Shown: piece by piece, positions 33,475 to 41,962 of the stretch
How positions within the stretch are numbered: the stretch's first letter is position 1
Layout of the letters: each line of letters begins with the position of its first letter
Source: Streptomyces sp. HB132
GTDB lineage: Bacteria > Actinomycetota > Actinomycetes > Streptomycetales > Streptomycetaceae
Length of the DNA: 64,000 bases
Direction: 5' to 3'
NCBI RefSeq assembly: GCF_016909575.1
Contig: NZ_JAFBGA010000006.1
Coordinates: forward strand, 372,001 to 436,000
Program-made: the position numbers and the translations under genes
The notes under the pieces: generated by a model
Database searches by the model: none
Seen by the model: the letters and a program-made list of their open reading frames with translations, nothing else
What the model was told of the DNA's origin: nothing

Positions 33475-34484
33475 CGGGTTCCCCGATCCGTGTACTCCGC
33501 CAGCGCGTCGGCGTCGTCGCGGGTGATGACCTGGGGGCCGGTCAGGACGGGCTGACCCCCGCCGAGCACGTTCTGGTTGTAGCGGTAGAGCCAGAGCAGG
33601 TCGACGGCCTCGTAGCCCTGGAGGTAGGGCTGCTGGTCGACGGCGAAGCCGAGGGTCTTGTTCTGCAGTCCGGTGGCGACGCTCGCGTTGAGGTCGAAGG
33701 TGTCGATCTCGGCCTGGCTGCCCGCGGTCCGCTTCGCCTTGACGGCGGCGGCGGCGAAGGGCGCGCCGAGGGTGACGACCGCGTCGATGCTCTTGTCCGA
33801 GTCGAGCTTGGCCTCGATGGACGCCTGGACGTCGGGCATGTTGGTGCCGTCGACGTAGAGGTTCTGCATCGTCCCGTCGAAGGTCTTCTCCGCGCCGGCG
33901 CAGCGCTGTTCGTGGCCGACGTTGCCCTGCTCGTGCAGGACGCACAGCACCTTCTTGCGCTTGCGCTCGTTGAGCTCGTCGCCGACGGCCTCGCCCGCGA
34001 TGGACTCGTCCTGGCCGATGTGGGTGAGCGCGCCGAAGGCCTTGGACTCGGCGGATCCCGAGTTCACCGTGATGACGGGGATACCGGCCTTGACGGCCTT
34101 GGCCACGACGGTCTTCATCGAGTCGGGCTTGGCCAGCGAGACGATCAGGCCGTCGACCTTCTTGTCGATCGCGGTCTGGACGAGCTCGGCCTGCTGCTGC
34201 CCCTCGTCGTTGTGCGAGTACAGGAAGTTGATGTTGTCCTTCCGGGCCGCCTGCTTGGCCCCCTTCTGGACGATGTCCCAGAAGGTGTCGCCATCACCCG
34301 AGTGGGTGACCATGGCGAAAGTCCAGCGGGGTGTGTTCACCGCGGACCGGCCCTCGGCGGCCTGCTGGGCGGCGCGTTCCTCCGCCCGCTTGCCGCCGGT
34401 GCTGCTGCATCCCGCGAGGGAAGCCGCCAGTACCGTTGCCAGCACGGCGCCCATCGCGCGTACCCCTGTCCGAACCCTTGCCAC
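33471..34484 (-). CDS. Sugar-binding lipoprotein of CUT2 ABC transporter
   Basis: A 337-residue periplasmic-binding-type lipoprotein. GTG 34484 lies 8 nt after AGAAGGG and opens VARVRTGVRAMGAVLATVLAASLAGCSS, a signal peptide with lipobox LAGC. The mature part (VTHSGDGDTFWDIVQKGAKQAARKDNINFLYSHNDEGQQQAELVQTAIDKKVDGLIVSL) is a Peripla_BP_4 fold, ribose/xylose-like. It is the first gene of the transport operon; a promoter is visible at 34618-34646. Confidence 0.9.
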   Translation of the reverse strand: MARVRTGVRAMGAVLATVLAASLAGCSSTGGKRAEERAAQQAAEGRSAVNTPRWTFAMVTHSGDGDTFWDIVQKGAKQAARKDNINFLYSHNDEGQQQAELVQTAIDKKVDGLIVSLAKPDSMKTVVAKAVKAGIPVITVNSGSAESKAFGALTHIGQDESIAGEAVGDELNERKRKKVLCVLHEQGNVGHEQRCAGAEKTFDGTMQNLYVDGTNMPDVQASIEAKLDSDKSIDAVVTLGAPFAAAAVKAKRTAGSQAEIDTFDLNASVATGLQNKTLGFAVDQQPYLQGYEAVDLLWLYRYNQNVLGGGQPVLTGPQVITRDDADALAEYTDRGTR

Positions 34485-34617
34485 GACGCCGTGCCCTTCT
34501 AGTGCTGCTCGCTGTGCTGCCTGAACCGGGGACGGCGGACTCGCCGCCCGGCGGGCCAAGTATCCCCGAGGCCTGACCGGCATGGCCCGGCAGGGGCGCG
34601 GGCCGCGCCCACACGCC

Positions 34618-34657
34618 GTTCTAACGACACTGCATGACCGCGTCAACATTTACGTCC
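34618..34657 (-). promoter_or_regulatory. Promoter and candidate GntR operator for the sugar operon
   Basis: On the minus strand TTGACG (34646-34641) and TAGAAC (34623-34618) are separated by 17 nt. Overlapping the -35 is GTCAAC-ATTTAC-GTCC (34642-34657, plus strand). A near-identical GTCAAC-TATAT-GTCC occurs at the divergent GntR promoter, suggesting the same regulator. Confidence 0.55.
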
Positions 34658-34688
34658 GAAGAATCCGACCCGGCCTCGCGGGCGCGGC

Positions 34689-35450
34689 TCAGGGACGGAC
34701 CAGCAGCTGGAACTCGAAGGCGTACCGCGAGGCCCGGTAGACGTGCGAGCCGAATTCGACCGGCCGACCGCCGTCGTCGAAGGTGGTGCGCTCCATCGTC
34801 AGCAGCGGGGCCCCGGAGGGCTCCGCGAGCAGTTCCCCCTCCTCCGCGGTGGCGGCGCGGGCCCCGACGGTCTGCCGGGCGCTGTGCAGGGTGATCCCCG
34901 AGGCACGCATCATCCGGTACAGGCCCGTCGACTCCAGCCGCTCGGTGCCGAGGTCGAGCAGCTGGACGGGCAGGTGGTTGCGCAGGAGCGCCACGGGCTC
35001 GTCGTGCGCGTACCGCACCCGCTCGACGAGATGGACGTCGCCGCCCTCCTCCACGCCGAGTGCGGCGGCGACCTGGGGGGTCGCCGGCTCGACCGTGTTG
35101 CGCAGGACCCGGGTCGCCGGTTTCCGGCCGGCGGTCTCCAGGTCGTCGTAGAGACTGCTCAGTTCGAGCGGACGCTTGATACGGCTGTGCACGACCTGGG
35201 TGCCGACACCGCGCCGGCGCACCATCAGGCCCTTGTCGACGAGCGACTGGATGGCCTGGCGGACGGTGGGCCGGGACAGTCCGAGCCGTGCGGCGAGCTC
35301 CAGTTCGTTGCCCAGGAGACTGCCGGGTGCGAGCCGTCCCTGCTCGATGGCCGCCTCCAGCTGCAGGGCCAGCTGGTGGTAGAGCGGGACAGGGCTGCCG
35401 CGGTCCACGCCCAGCCCCAGGGCAGCGGAGTCGGCGGTGGGTTTGGGCAC
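34689..35450 (-). CDS. GntR/HutC-family regulator with UTRA domain
   Basis: A 253-residue regulator: residues about 20-90 form the GntR winged helix (PLYHQLALQLEAAIEQGRLAPGSLLGNELELAARLGLSRPTVRQAIQSLVDKGLM), residues 100-245 a UTRA effector domain (HLVERVRYAHDEPVALLRNHLP). It lies next to the sugar operon and divergent from a Gfo/Idh dehydrogenase, so its ligand is probably the imported sugar or its phosphate. Confidence 0.93.
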   Translation of the reverse strand: MPKPTADSAALGLGVDRGSPVPLYHQLALQLEAAIEQGRLAPGSLLGNELELAARLGLSRPTVRQAIQSLVDKGLMVRRRGVGTQVVHSRIKRPLELSSLYDDLETAGRKPATRVLRNTVEPATPQVAAALGVEEGGDVHLVERVRYAHDEPVALLRNHLPVQLLDLGTERLESTGLYRMMRASGITLHSARQTVGARAATAEEGELLAEPSGAPLLTMERTTFDDGGRPVEFGSHVYRASRYAFEFQLLVRP

Positions 35451-35493
35451 GGCACGGAGCGTACCCCGTACCGTCGCGCCGCACCCTTCTATT

Positions 35494-35537
35494 TGTCAGG
35501 ACATATAGTTGACAGTGCGCCTGGCGGGCGGCACGTT
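35494..35537. promoter_or_regulatory. Candidate GntR operator and Gfo/Idh promoter
   Basis: TGTCA (35494-35498) and TGACA (35510-35514) form an inverted repeat enclosing CATATAG; read on the minus strand it gives GTCAAC-TATAT-GTCC, shared with the sugar-operon promoter. TTGACA (35509-35514) with CACGTT 17 bp on (35532-35537) could drive the Gfo/Idh gene as a leaderless mRNA, since ATG follows 6 nt later. Confidence 0.55.
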
Positions 35538-35543
35538 GGGTCC

Positions 35544-36548
35544 ATGCGCATCGGACTCATCGGCACGGGCCGGATCGGTTCCTTCCACGCGGCCGTCCTG
35601 GCACGCCATCCCGCTGTCGCCTCACTCGTGGTGACGGATCCCGACTCCGCCCGCGCCTCGGAGGTCGCGGTGCGGACGGGGGCCACCCCCGTCGCCGGCG
35701 CCGAGGAGTTGTTCGACGCGCGGGTGGACGCGGTGGTGATCGCCTCGGCCACCTCGGCGCACGCGGATCTCATCGGCCGGGCTGCCCGGGCGGGCTTGCC
35801 CGTCTTCTGCGAGAAGCCGATCGCGCTCGACCTGGCGGGGACCTTGGGCGCCCTGCGCGAGGTGGAGCGCGCGGGGAGTGTGCTCCAGCTGGGATTCATG
35901 CGCCGGTTCGACGCGGGCTATGCCGCCGCGCGTACCGCGGTGCGGGGCGGGGCCCTGGGCCGGCTGCACACCGTCCGGGCGACGACCTCCGACCCCGCTC
36001 CTCCGCCCGCGGCCTATCTGCCTCTCTCCGGCGGCCTGTTCAGGGACTGCCTGGTGCACGACTTCGACATCCTGCGCTGGGTGACGGGCCGCGAGGTGAC
36101 GGAGGTGTACGCGACGGGCTCGGACGCGGGCCCGGCGATGTTCCGGGAGGCGGGCGACGTGGACACGGCGGCGGCGCTGCTGACCCTGGACGACGGCACG
36201 CTCGCCACGGCGACGGCAACCCGGTGCAACGGGGCCGGTTACGACGTACGCATGGAACTGGCGGGCGAGCGGGACCAGCTCGCGGTGGGGCTCGACGACC
36301 GCACGCCGATCACGTCCGTGGAGCCGCAGGGCCCACCCGCGCCGACCAAGCCGTGGCCGGGGTTCCTCGAGCGGTTCGCCCCGGCGTACGAAGCCGAACT
36401 GGACGCCTTCCTCGGTGTCGTACGCGGTGAGCTGGCCAACCCCTGCGACGGCCGGGAGGCGCTGCACGCACTGCGCATCGCCGAGGCGTGCGAGCTGTCG
36501 CGCCGGCAGCACCGCCCCGTACGCATGACGGAGATCGCCGAGTCCTGA
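35544..36548 (+). CDS. Gfo/Idh/MocA-family dehydrogenase (inositol-type)
   Basis: A 334-residue NAD-dependent sugar or inositol dehydrogenase. Rossmann motif GLIGTGRIGSFHA at the start, catalytic Lys in FCEKPIALDLAG near residue 95, and the HDFDILRW metal/His motif near residue 173. Together with the neighbouring sugar importer and ROK kinase it suggests catabolism of a cyclitol or sugar. No ribosome site precedes the ATG at 35544. The C-terminal end MTEIAES is normal. Confidence 0.9.
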   Translation: MRIGLIGTGRIGSFHAAVLARHPAVASLVVTDPDSARASEVAVRTGATPVAGAEELFDARVDAVVIASATSAHADLIGRAARAGLPVFCEKPIALDLAGTLGALREVERAGSVLQLGFMRRFDAGYAAARTAVRGGALGRLHTVRATTSDPAPPPAAYLPLSGGLFRDCLVHDFDILRWVTGREVTEVYATGSDAGPAMFREAGDVDTAAALLTLDDGTLATATATRCNGAGYDVRMELAGERDQLAVGLDDRTPITSVEPQGPPAPTKPWPGFLERFAPAYEAELDAFLGVVRGELANPCDGREALHALRIAEACELSRRQHRPVRMTEIAES

Positions 36549-36573
36549 CGGCGGAGTCCGCACCGTCTCGGCG

Positions 36574-36993
36574 TCAGGCCGGCCGGGCCGAGAGCACCGT
36601 CCCCTGCGCCACCGCGCACAGGGTCTCCGCCCCCTCGTCGTCCACGGTCCAGAGATCGCAGCGCACCACGGCCTGCCTGCGGCCGGTGTGGACCACCTGC
36701 GCGCGGGCGGCCAGGGTGCGGCCGCTCGCCGGGCGGACGTACTGGATGGAGAAGCCACCGGTCAGTACGGCAGGCCCGAGCGTGGTCCCGGCTGCGAAGG
36801 TGAGTGCGTTGTCGGCCGCGTAGGACAGCACCCCACCGTGCAGGAACCCGTTCTGCTGGGTGAGCTCCTCGCGCACGTCGATCTCGAGGACGGCCGCGCC
36901 GTCCCCGAACTCGGTGATCCTCGCACCGACGAGCCCGCTGAACGGCTGGCTGTCGAGAACCCGCTGTGCCGTGTCCGCCGAAAGTTCGGTCAT
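36574..36993 (-). CDS. PaaI-type hotdog thioesterase
   Basis: A 139-residue hotdog-fold protein: the signature QNGFLHGGVLSYAADNAL, with the conserved HGG(x)4 and Asp, and FSIQYVRPASGRTLAARAQVVH are typical of phenylacetyl-CoA-type thioesterases. It would hydrolyse small acyl-CoAs. The ATG at 36993 (MTELSADT) is chosen; 37002 adds three residues. It is convergent with the Gfo/Idh gene, with a weak hairpin between them. Confidence 0.88.
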   Translation of the reverse strand: MTELSADTAQRVLDSQPFSGLVGARITEFGDGAAVLEIDVREELTQQNGFLHGGVLSYAADNALTFAAGTTLGPAVLTGGFSIQYVRPASGRTLAARAQVVHTGRRQAVVRCDLWTVDDEGAETLCAVAQGTVLSARPA

Positions 36994-37061
36994 GACCCCC
37001 ATCCCACGAGCCCCCGGGGAGACGACGCACCTCCCGGACCGGCGCCGTCGGCCCGGCCGGT

Positions 37062-37802
37062 TCAGGCCCGGCCGGTGCCCCGCACCTCGTCGTGTTCCCC
37101 GGCCTCGTGGAGGAGTCCCGCGTCGTGCACCAACAGGGCGATCTGTACGCGGTTGTTGAGGTCCAGCCTGGCGAGGATCCGGGAGACGTGCGTCTTGACG
37201 GTGGCCACGCTCAGATGGAGCTCGGCGGCGATCTCCGCGTTGGAGCTGCCGCGTCCGACGGCCGACGCCACGTCCTGCTCGCGGTCCCCCAGTTCGGCGA
37301 ACCGCCGCCGGGCGCGGGCCCGGCGGTCCCGGCCGTCGTCCGCCGGGTGTCCTGCCGCGCGGGCCATGAGCCGGCGGGTGACGGCGGGTGAGAGGACGGG
37401 CTCTCCGGCGGCGACCCTCAGGACCGCATCGACGATCTGTGCCGGCGGGGTGTCCTTCAGGACGAATCCCGCCGCCCCCGCGCGGATGGCCCGCAGCACC
37501 TGCTCGTCGGCGTGGAAGGTCGTCAGGACGATGACCTCGGGGGCGCCGGGCCGGTGGCGCAGCGCCTCGGTCGCGGCCAGCCCGTCCATGCCGGGCATCC
37601 GGATGTCCATGAGCACGACGTCGGGGTGCGACCGTTCGACGAGGGCGGCGACCTCGGTGCCGTCCGCGCCCTCCCCGACGATGTCGATGTTCCCCGCGCC
37701 GCCCAGCATCAGGATGAGGCCGGCCCGGACGAGGGGGTCGTCGTCGACGATGGCCAGCCGGACCGGTCGCGCCTCCGGCGACGGCGGCGTAGGAGTGCTC
37801 AT
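37062..37802 (-). CDS. NarL/LuxR-family response regulator
   Basis: A 246-residue two-component response regulator. Receiver domain with the phospho-acceptor Asp in VVLMDIRMPGMDG near residue 66, Thr in VIVLTTFH and Lys in FVLKDTPP. The C-terminal LuxR HTH reads LGDREQDVASAVGRGSSNAEIAAELHLSVATVKTHVSRI. The ATG at 37802 overlaps the kinase stop by 4 nt, hence coupled. The start at 37811 would extend further into the kinase gene. Confidence 0.94.
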   Translation of the reverse strand: MSTPTPPSPEARPVRLAIVDDDPLVRAGLILMLGGAGNIDIVGEGADGTEVAALVERSHPDVVLMDIRMPGMDGLAATEALRHRPGAPEVIVLTTFHADEQVLRAIRAGAAGFVLKDTPPAQIVDAVLRVAAGEPVLSPAVTRRLMARAAGHPADDGRDRRARARRRFAELGDREQDVASAVGRGSSNAEIAAELHLSVATVKTHVSRILARLDLNNRVQIALLVHDAGLLHEAGEHDEVRGTGRA

Positions 37803-39016
37803 GCCGGCCACGGTAGCCGGGCCCTGACCGTGAATCCGCCGTCGGACCGGGGCCCGTGCTCCAGGCTGCCGCCGGCCAGGCTCGCGCGTTCGGTGAGACC
37901 GATGAGCCCCTGACCGGATCCCGGGACCGGTTCGAAGGGTTCTTCGGGTGCCGGGTTGCCGATCTCGATGGTCAGCCCGTTGCCCGGTCCGCCCGCCACC
38001 GTGACCCCGACGGGGGCTCCGGGTGCGTGCTTACGGGCGTTGGTCAGGGCTTCCTGGGCGATGCGGTAGACGGTCCGCCCGGTGGCAGGCGGTGCCTGGG
38101 CCGGGTCGGCGACGGAGTTGTCGAGCATGACCTCCATGCCGGCCGAGCGGGACTCGTCGATCAGGGCGTCCAGCGTGACGAGGGTGGGCTGCGGCCGGTT
38201 GCCCTCGTCGCCGTCGCCGGGGGCACGCAGCACGCCGATGATCTCGCGGAGGTCCTGGAGCGCCTCGTGGGCGCTGTCCCGGATGACTCCGGCTGCCCTG
38301 CCGACCTCGGCCGGGGGTGCGTCGGGCCGGAACTCGAGGGCGCCGGCATGGACGCTGAGCAGGGTCAGCCGGTGGGCGAGGACGTCGTGCATCTCGCGGG
38401 CGATGGCCTCCCGCGCCAGCCGCTGGGCCTGCTCGGCCCGGAGCGCGGCCTCGGCCTCCGCCCGTCGTGCCCGCTCGCGCAGGGTGACGACCAGCTGCCG
38501 CCGTGACCGTACGACCATGCCCCAGCTGAGCACGAGGAGGATGAGCAGGACGCCGATGACGGTGGAGGCTACGAAGGAGGTCCCGGGGTCCGGGCGCAGC
38601 ATGGGCTGCACGGGGGCGACGACGAGGGCACCGGCACCGACGAACGCCACCGGCTTGAAGGGCCGGTGCACGGCCAGGCTGAACAGGCCGATCAGCATCG
38701 CTCCCGCCGCGACGGGCTCGACGAGGCTGACCACCGTGAGGATCACGGCGGTCCCGACCGGCCACCTCCGCCGGACCCAGATACCGCAGCACGCCGCCGC
38801 GCCGACGAGTGAGTCCAGGAGGACGACCTCGTCGGCGGTCGTGCGGTCGGCCTCGATCGCGGCGAGGGCGGCCATCCCGAATCCGGCGGCGCAGAGGAAG
38901 AGCGTGATGTCGACGGCCCAGTCCCGTACGGTCCGGCGCGGTCCGCCCGGGTGGCCGGGCGGCTCGTGATCGGCCAGTGCCGAGGGCAGCAGCCAGGGGT
39001 ACTCCGTGCGGGTCAT
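37799..39016 (-). CDS. NarL-type sensor histidine kinase
   Basis: A 405-residue membrane sensor kinase. About four to six hydrophobic segments span residues 30-185, then the HisKA_3 motif EMHDVLAHRLTLLSVHAGAL with the phospho-acceptor His near residue 215. The HATPase domain contains NARKHAPGAPV and GQGLIGLTERASLAGGSL. The signal is unknown. It pairs with the overlapping response regulator. Confidence 0.93.
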   Translation of the reverse strand: MTRTEYPWLLPSALADHEPPGHPGGPRRTVRDWAVDITLFLCAAGFGMAALAAIEADRTTADEVVLLDSLVGAAACCGIWVRRRWPVGTAVILTVVSLVEPVAAGAMLIGLFSLAVHRPFKPVAFVGAGALVVAPVQPMLRPDPGTSFVASTVIGVLLILLVLSWGMVVRSRRQLVVTLRERARRAEAEAALRAEQAQRLAREAIAREMHDVLAHRLTLLSVHAGALEFRPDAPPAEVGRAAGVIRDSAHEALQDLREIIGVLRAPGDGDEGNRPQPTLVTLDALIDESRSAGMEVMLDNSVADPAQAPPATGRTVYRIAQEALTNARKHAPGAPVGVTVAGGPGNGLTIEIGNPAPEEPFEPVPGSGQGLIGLTERASLAGGSLEHGPRSDGGFTVRARLPWPA

Positions 39017-39160
39017 ACCGACAACGTACCCAGCCGGTGGGCCGCCCCGGCGCTTTCGCCCCGGGGGCGATACCTAAGTCGCGCGATCCGATACTTCCGT
39101 CGGCCGCCCGCAGACCGAAGCCCGACGCGGGCTCCGGGCGGTCGGCTCCAGGCTCGGCCC

Positions 39161-39364
39161 ATGAGGAAATTCGTGGAAGCCGCAGGGTTCATCGTGTTCG
39201 CGCAGGGCGCCGCCGGGCTCCTCCACGAGTGGACGGGCTGGTTCCGGCTCTGGGCGGTGGTGGCGCGGCTGGACTTCCTCGACGACCACGGGCTCTTCGT
39301 CAGCATCGTGCTGGTCGTGACGGGCACGGCCGTGATGATCGCGGCGGACTCGATCAGGACGTGA
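39161..39364 (+). CDS. Small two-span membrane protein
   Basis: A 67-residue protein with two hydrophobic stretches, VEAAGFIVFAQGAAGLLHEWTG and GLFVSIVLVVTGTAVMIAADS. No family is recognised. It overlaps the convergent EamA gene by 11 nt. No clear ribosome site is seen, but the codon usage fits a real gene. Confidence 0.55.
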   Translation: MRKFVEAAGFIVFAQGAAGLLHEWTGWFRLWAVVARLDFLDDHGLFVSIVLVVTGTAVMIAADSIRT

Positions 39365-40274
39365 CGTCCGCGCGGCGGCGCCCCCAAGCGGTGCCGGCCA
39401 GCACGAGCACCCCGCCGATCACCCCCGGGGTACCGAGGCGCTCACCCCCGATCGCGATGCCGACGGCCGCGGCCCAGAGGGGTTCCGTACCGAGCAGCAG
39501 GCTGACGCGTGACGGAGAGGTACGGCGTACCGACCACATCTGCACGAAGAACGCGAACAGCGTGCAGAACACGGACAGGAAGAGCAGCCCCGCCCATTCG
39601 GTGGCGCCGAAGTCCGCCGCCACCGTCCAGGGCGCCGCCCCGGTCCCGGGGACGGCGGCCAGGACGGCGAAGACCGTGACGGCGCTGCCGAGCTGCACGG
39701 TGGTCAGGGACAGCGAGTCGGCGTCCTGGACCGCCTTGATCCGCGCCATCGCCAGCACGTGGACCGTGCGGGCCAGGGCGGCGAGCAGCATCAGGAGATC
39801 GCCCGCCGAGGGGCTGGTGAAGCCGCCGCCCTGCGTCAGCAGCACCACACCGGCCACCGAGAGGCCGGCCGCCGCGAGGAAGGCCGACGGCGGCCGGACC
39901 CGGGTCACCGCGGCCTCGGCCAGCGGGGTGAAGATCATCGTGAGGCTGATGATGAGACCCGCGTTGGTCGCCGACGTGTGCACGACGCCGTAGGTCTCGA
40001 GCAGGAAGATCACACTGAGTACGAGTCCCAGCAGGCCCGCGCCCCGCCACTGCGCGCCGCTCAGCGCCCGCAGTCCGCGCCACCCGGCGACCACCAGGGC
40101 GGGCAGCACGATCGCGAAGCGGAGTACGAGCACGGCGATGACGGTGTGCGTCGTGGTGATGCCCTTGGCCGCGAGGTAGCTGGCCCCCCAGACGGCGGCG
40201 ACGACGAGCAGCGGCAGGTCGGTGACCCACGCGCGGCGGGTCGGGGCGAGCGCGGGCAGGACGGCAGAGGACAC
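39354..40274 (-). CDS. EamA/DMT-family transporter
   Basis: A 306-residue ten-span transporter with two EamA repeats: WGASYLAAKGITTTHTVIAVLVLRF in the first half and FLSVFCTLFAFFVQMWSVRRTSPSRVSLLLGTEPLWAA in the second. It probably exports metabolites or drugs. GTG 40274 is preferred because AGGAG lies 6 nt before it; GTG 40295 (VENQENQ) is the alternative. A TetR gene is divergent from it with 223 bp between, and may control it. Confidence 0.87.
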   Translation of the reverse strand: MSSAVLPALAPTRRAWVTDLPLLVVAAVWGASYLAAKGITTTHTVIAVLVLRFAIVLPALVVAGWRGLRALSGAQWRGAGLLGLVLSVIFLLETYGVVHTSATNAGLIISLTMIFTPLAEAAVTRVRPPSAFLAAAGLSVAGVVLLTQGGGFTSPSAGDLLMLLAALARTVHVLAMARIKAVQDADSLSLTTVQLGSAVTVFAVLAAVPGTGAAPWTVAADFGATEWAGLLFLSVFCTLFAFFVQMWSVRRTSPSRVSLLLGTEPLWAAAVGIAIGGERLGTPGVIGGVLVLAGTAWGRRRADVTS

Positions 40275-40497
40275 CTGGTTCTCCTGGTTCTCCACAGCGG
40301 GAACGATGTGGAGACCTCGCCGGCTCACACGGGAAGCGATCACCGTATCGAACGGCCGGCCCCCTCGGGAACCTCCGTCCGGAGGGTGACTCGGCCACGT
40401 GTTCGCAGGGGTCGTCACTGCTGGAAGCGGCCCCACGGTTGTGCCGGCTCCTCCTAGAATGTCGGTCTTGGGACGCTCGGACACACGGAGTTGGCAC

Positions 40498-41142
40498 ATG
40501 GGTGGAGCGCGGCTGGACGGACGGGTCGAGCGGGGGAACCAGACCAGGCAACTGGTACTGGGGCGCGCGGTCCACGTCGCCTCGACCGAGGGGCTGGAGG
40601 GCCTGTCGCTCGGCCGGCTGGCCACGGAGCTGAGGCTGAGCAAGAGCGGCGTGTTCGCCCTCTTCGGCTCCAAGGAGGAACTGCAGCTCGCGACCGTGCG
40701 TGCCGCCGTGTCGGTCTTCGTCGAGCACGTGCTGACACCGACCAGGGCCGCTCAGCCCGGTCTGGGCCGCGTCTGGCGGATGTGCGAGAGCTGGCTCTCC
40801 TACTCGCAGCGCCGGGTCTTCAGCGGCGGCTGCTTCTTCTACGCGACCATCGCGGAGTTCGACTCCAGGCAGGGCAAGGTGCACGACGCCCTGGCCTCCA
40901 CGCAGACCGGCTGGGTCACCTTCGTGGAGGAGACCGTCGAGGGGGCCAGGGTGCGGGGCGAACTGGCGGCGGACACGGATGTCTCGCAGCTGGCGTTCGA
41001 GCTCATCGCGTTCATGGAGCTCGCCAACGCGGAGTCCGTACTGCACAACAACAACCCCGGCTACACCAAGGCGGCACGGGCCATCCTGGGGCGGCTCCGC
41101 GCGTCGGCCACGGACCGTTCGGCGCTGCCTCCGGCCCCCTGA
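40498..41142 (+). CDS. TetR-family transcriptional regulator
   Basis: A 214-residue regulator: the TetR HTH is TRQLVLGRAVHVASTEGLEGLSLGRLATELRLSKSGVFALFGSKEELQLATV. The C-terminal half contains SGGCFFYATIAEFDSRQGKVHD, a TetR_C type seen with drug transporters. The ATG at 40498 has CGGAG 7 nt upstream; the ATG at 40459 is less likely. It is divergent from the EamA gene, its likely target. Confidence 0.88.
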   Translation: MGGARLDGRVERGNQTRQLVLGRAVHVASTEGLEGLSLGRLATELRLSKSGVFALFGSKEELQLATVRAAVSVFVEHVLTPTRAAQPGLGRVWRMCESWLSYSQRRVFSGGCFFYATIAEFDSRQGKVHDALASTQTGWVTFVEETVEGARVRGELAADTDVSQLAFELIAFMELANAESVLHNNNPGYTKAARAILGRLRASATDRSALPPAP

Positions 41143-41154
41143 CACCGCTACCCC

Positions 41155-41778
41155 TCACGCGCCGGGGTCGAAGCTCCCGAACCGCGCCGGGCCCATCGGC
41201 CGGTAGGTGTGGATCGCGACGCCGCTGCCCGTGGTCCGCGCTTCGGTCAGCTCGAAGGCCGTCGGCTTCCCGCCGTCGGGGAAGAGCCGCCTGCCGCTGC
41301 CCAGGTAGACGGGGTGGACGAGCAGGTTGACCTCGTCGATCAGGTCGTGCGCCATGAGGAACTGTGCCAGGGTGCCGCTGCCGTGGATCTGCAGCTCCCC
41401 CTCCTCCGTGCGCTCCTTCAGACGGGCGACAACCGCCGGCACGTCGTCCCTGACGACGGTGGTGTTCTCCCACTCCGGGTCCTCAAGGGTCGTGGAGACG
41501 ACGTGCTTGGGCAGGGTGTTGAGCCGGGAGGCGATCGGGTCCTCCGGGTCGGTGACCTTGGGCCAGTAGGAGGCGAAGATGTCATACGTACGCCGCCCGA
41601 GCAGGTAGGCACCCGAGCGGTCGAAGACGTCATTGACGAACGCCCCCAGTTCGTCGTCCGCGAACGGCACCATCCAGCCGCCGTACCCGAACCCACCGGT
41701 GGTGTCCTCCTCGGGCCCGCCAGGGGCCTGCATCACGCCGTCGAGGGACACGAACGTCGTGAGGGTCAGTCTGGCCAT
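41155..41778 (-). CDS. RibD-C/dihydrofolate-reductase-family protein
   Basis: A 207-residue DHFR-like protein: LTTFVSLDGVMQAPGGPEED at the N-terminus, LLGRRTYDIFASYW in the middle and IHGSGTLAQFLMAHDLIDEVNLLVHPVYLGSG near the end. These are the hallmarks of the YyaP/YwjB RibD C-terminal domain family. It would be an NADPH-dependent reductase of an unknown substrate, not an essential folate enzyme. It is convergent with the TetR gene (12-bp gap). Confidence 0.9.
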   Translation of the reverse strand: MARLTLTTFVSLDGVMQAPGGPEEDTTGGFGYGGWMVPFADDELGAFVNDVFDRSGAYLLGRRTYDIFASYWPKVTDPEDPIASRLNTLPKHVVSTTLEDPEWENTTVVRDDVPAVVARLKERTEEGELQIHGSGTLAQFLMAHDLIDEVNLLVHPVYLGSGRRLFPDGGKPTAFELTEARTTGSGVAIHTYRPMGPARFGSFDPGA

Positions 41779-41962
41779 GGTCCCGCTCCTCCGTATCGCC
41801 GTCGCGGTGGATCCCGGCAGCCGCGGTCGCTTCCACCCGTACAGACCCCACTGTCGGACGGAACTCACCGGTACGCCCGGTGGAGACCCTGGTGCCGCCC
41901 GGCCGCGTCGCGCGCCCCGCCCTACGCTGGCGGGGACCGTACGCGATCGAAAGGCCAAGACG

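Noticed and set aside
34743..35543. Long N-terminal extension of the Gfo/Idh gene
   Set aside because: The upstream part is antisense to the GntR gene; the Rossmann motif starts right at the ATG 35544.
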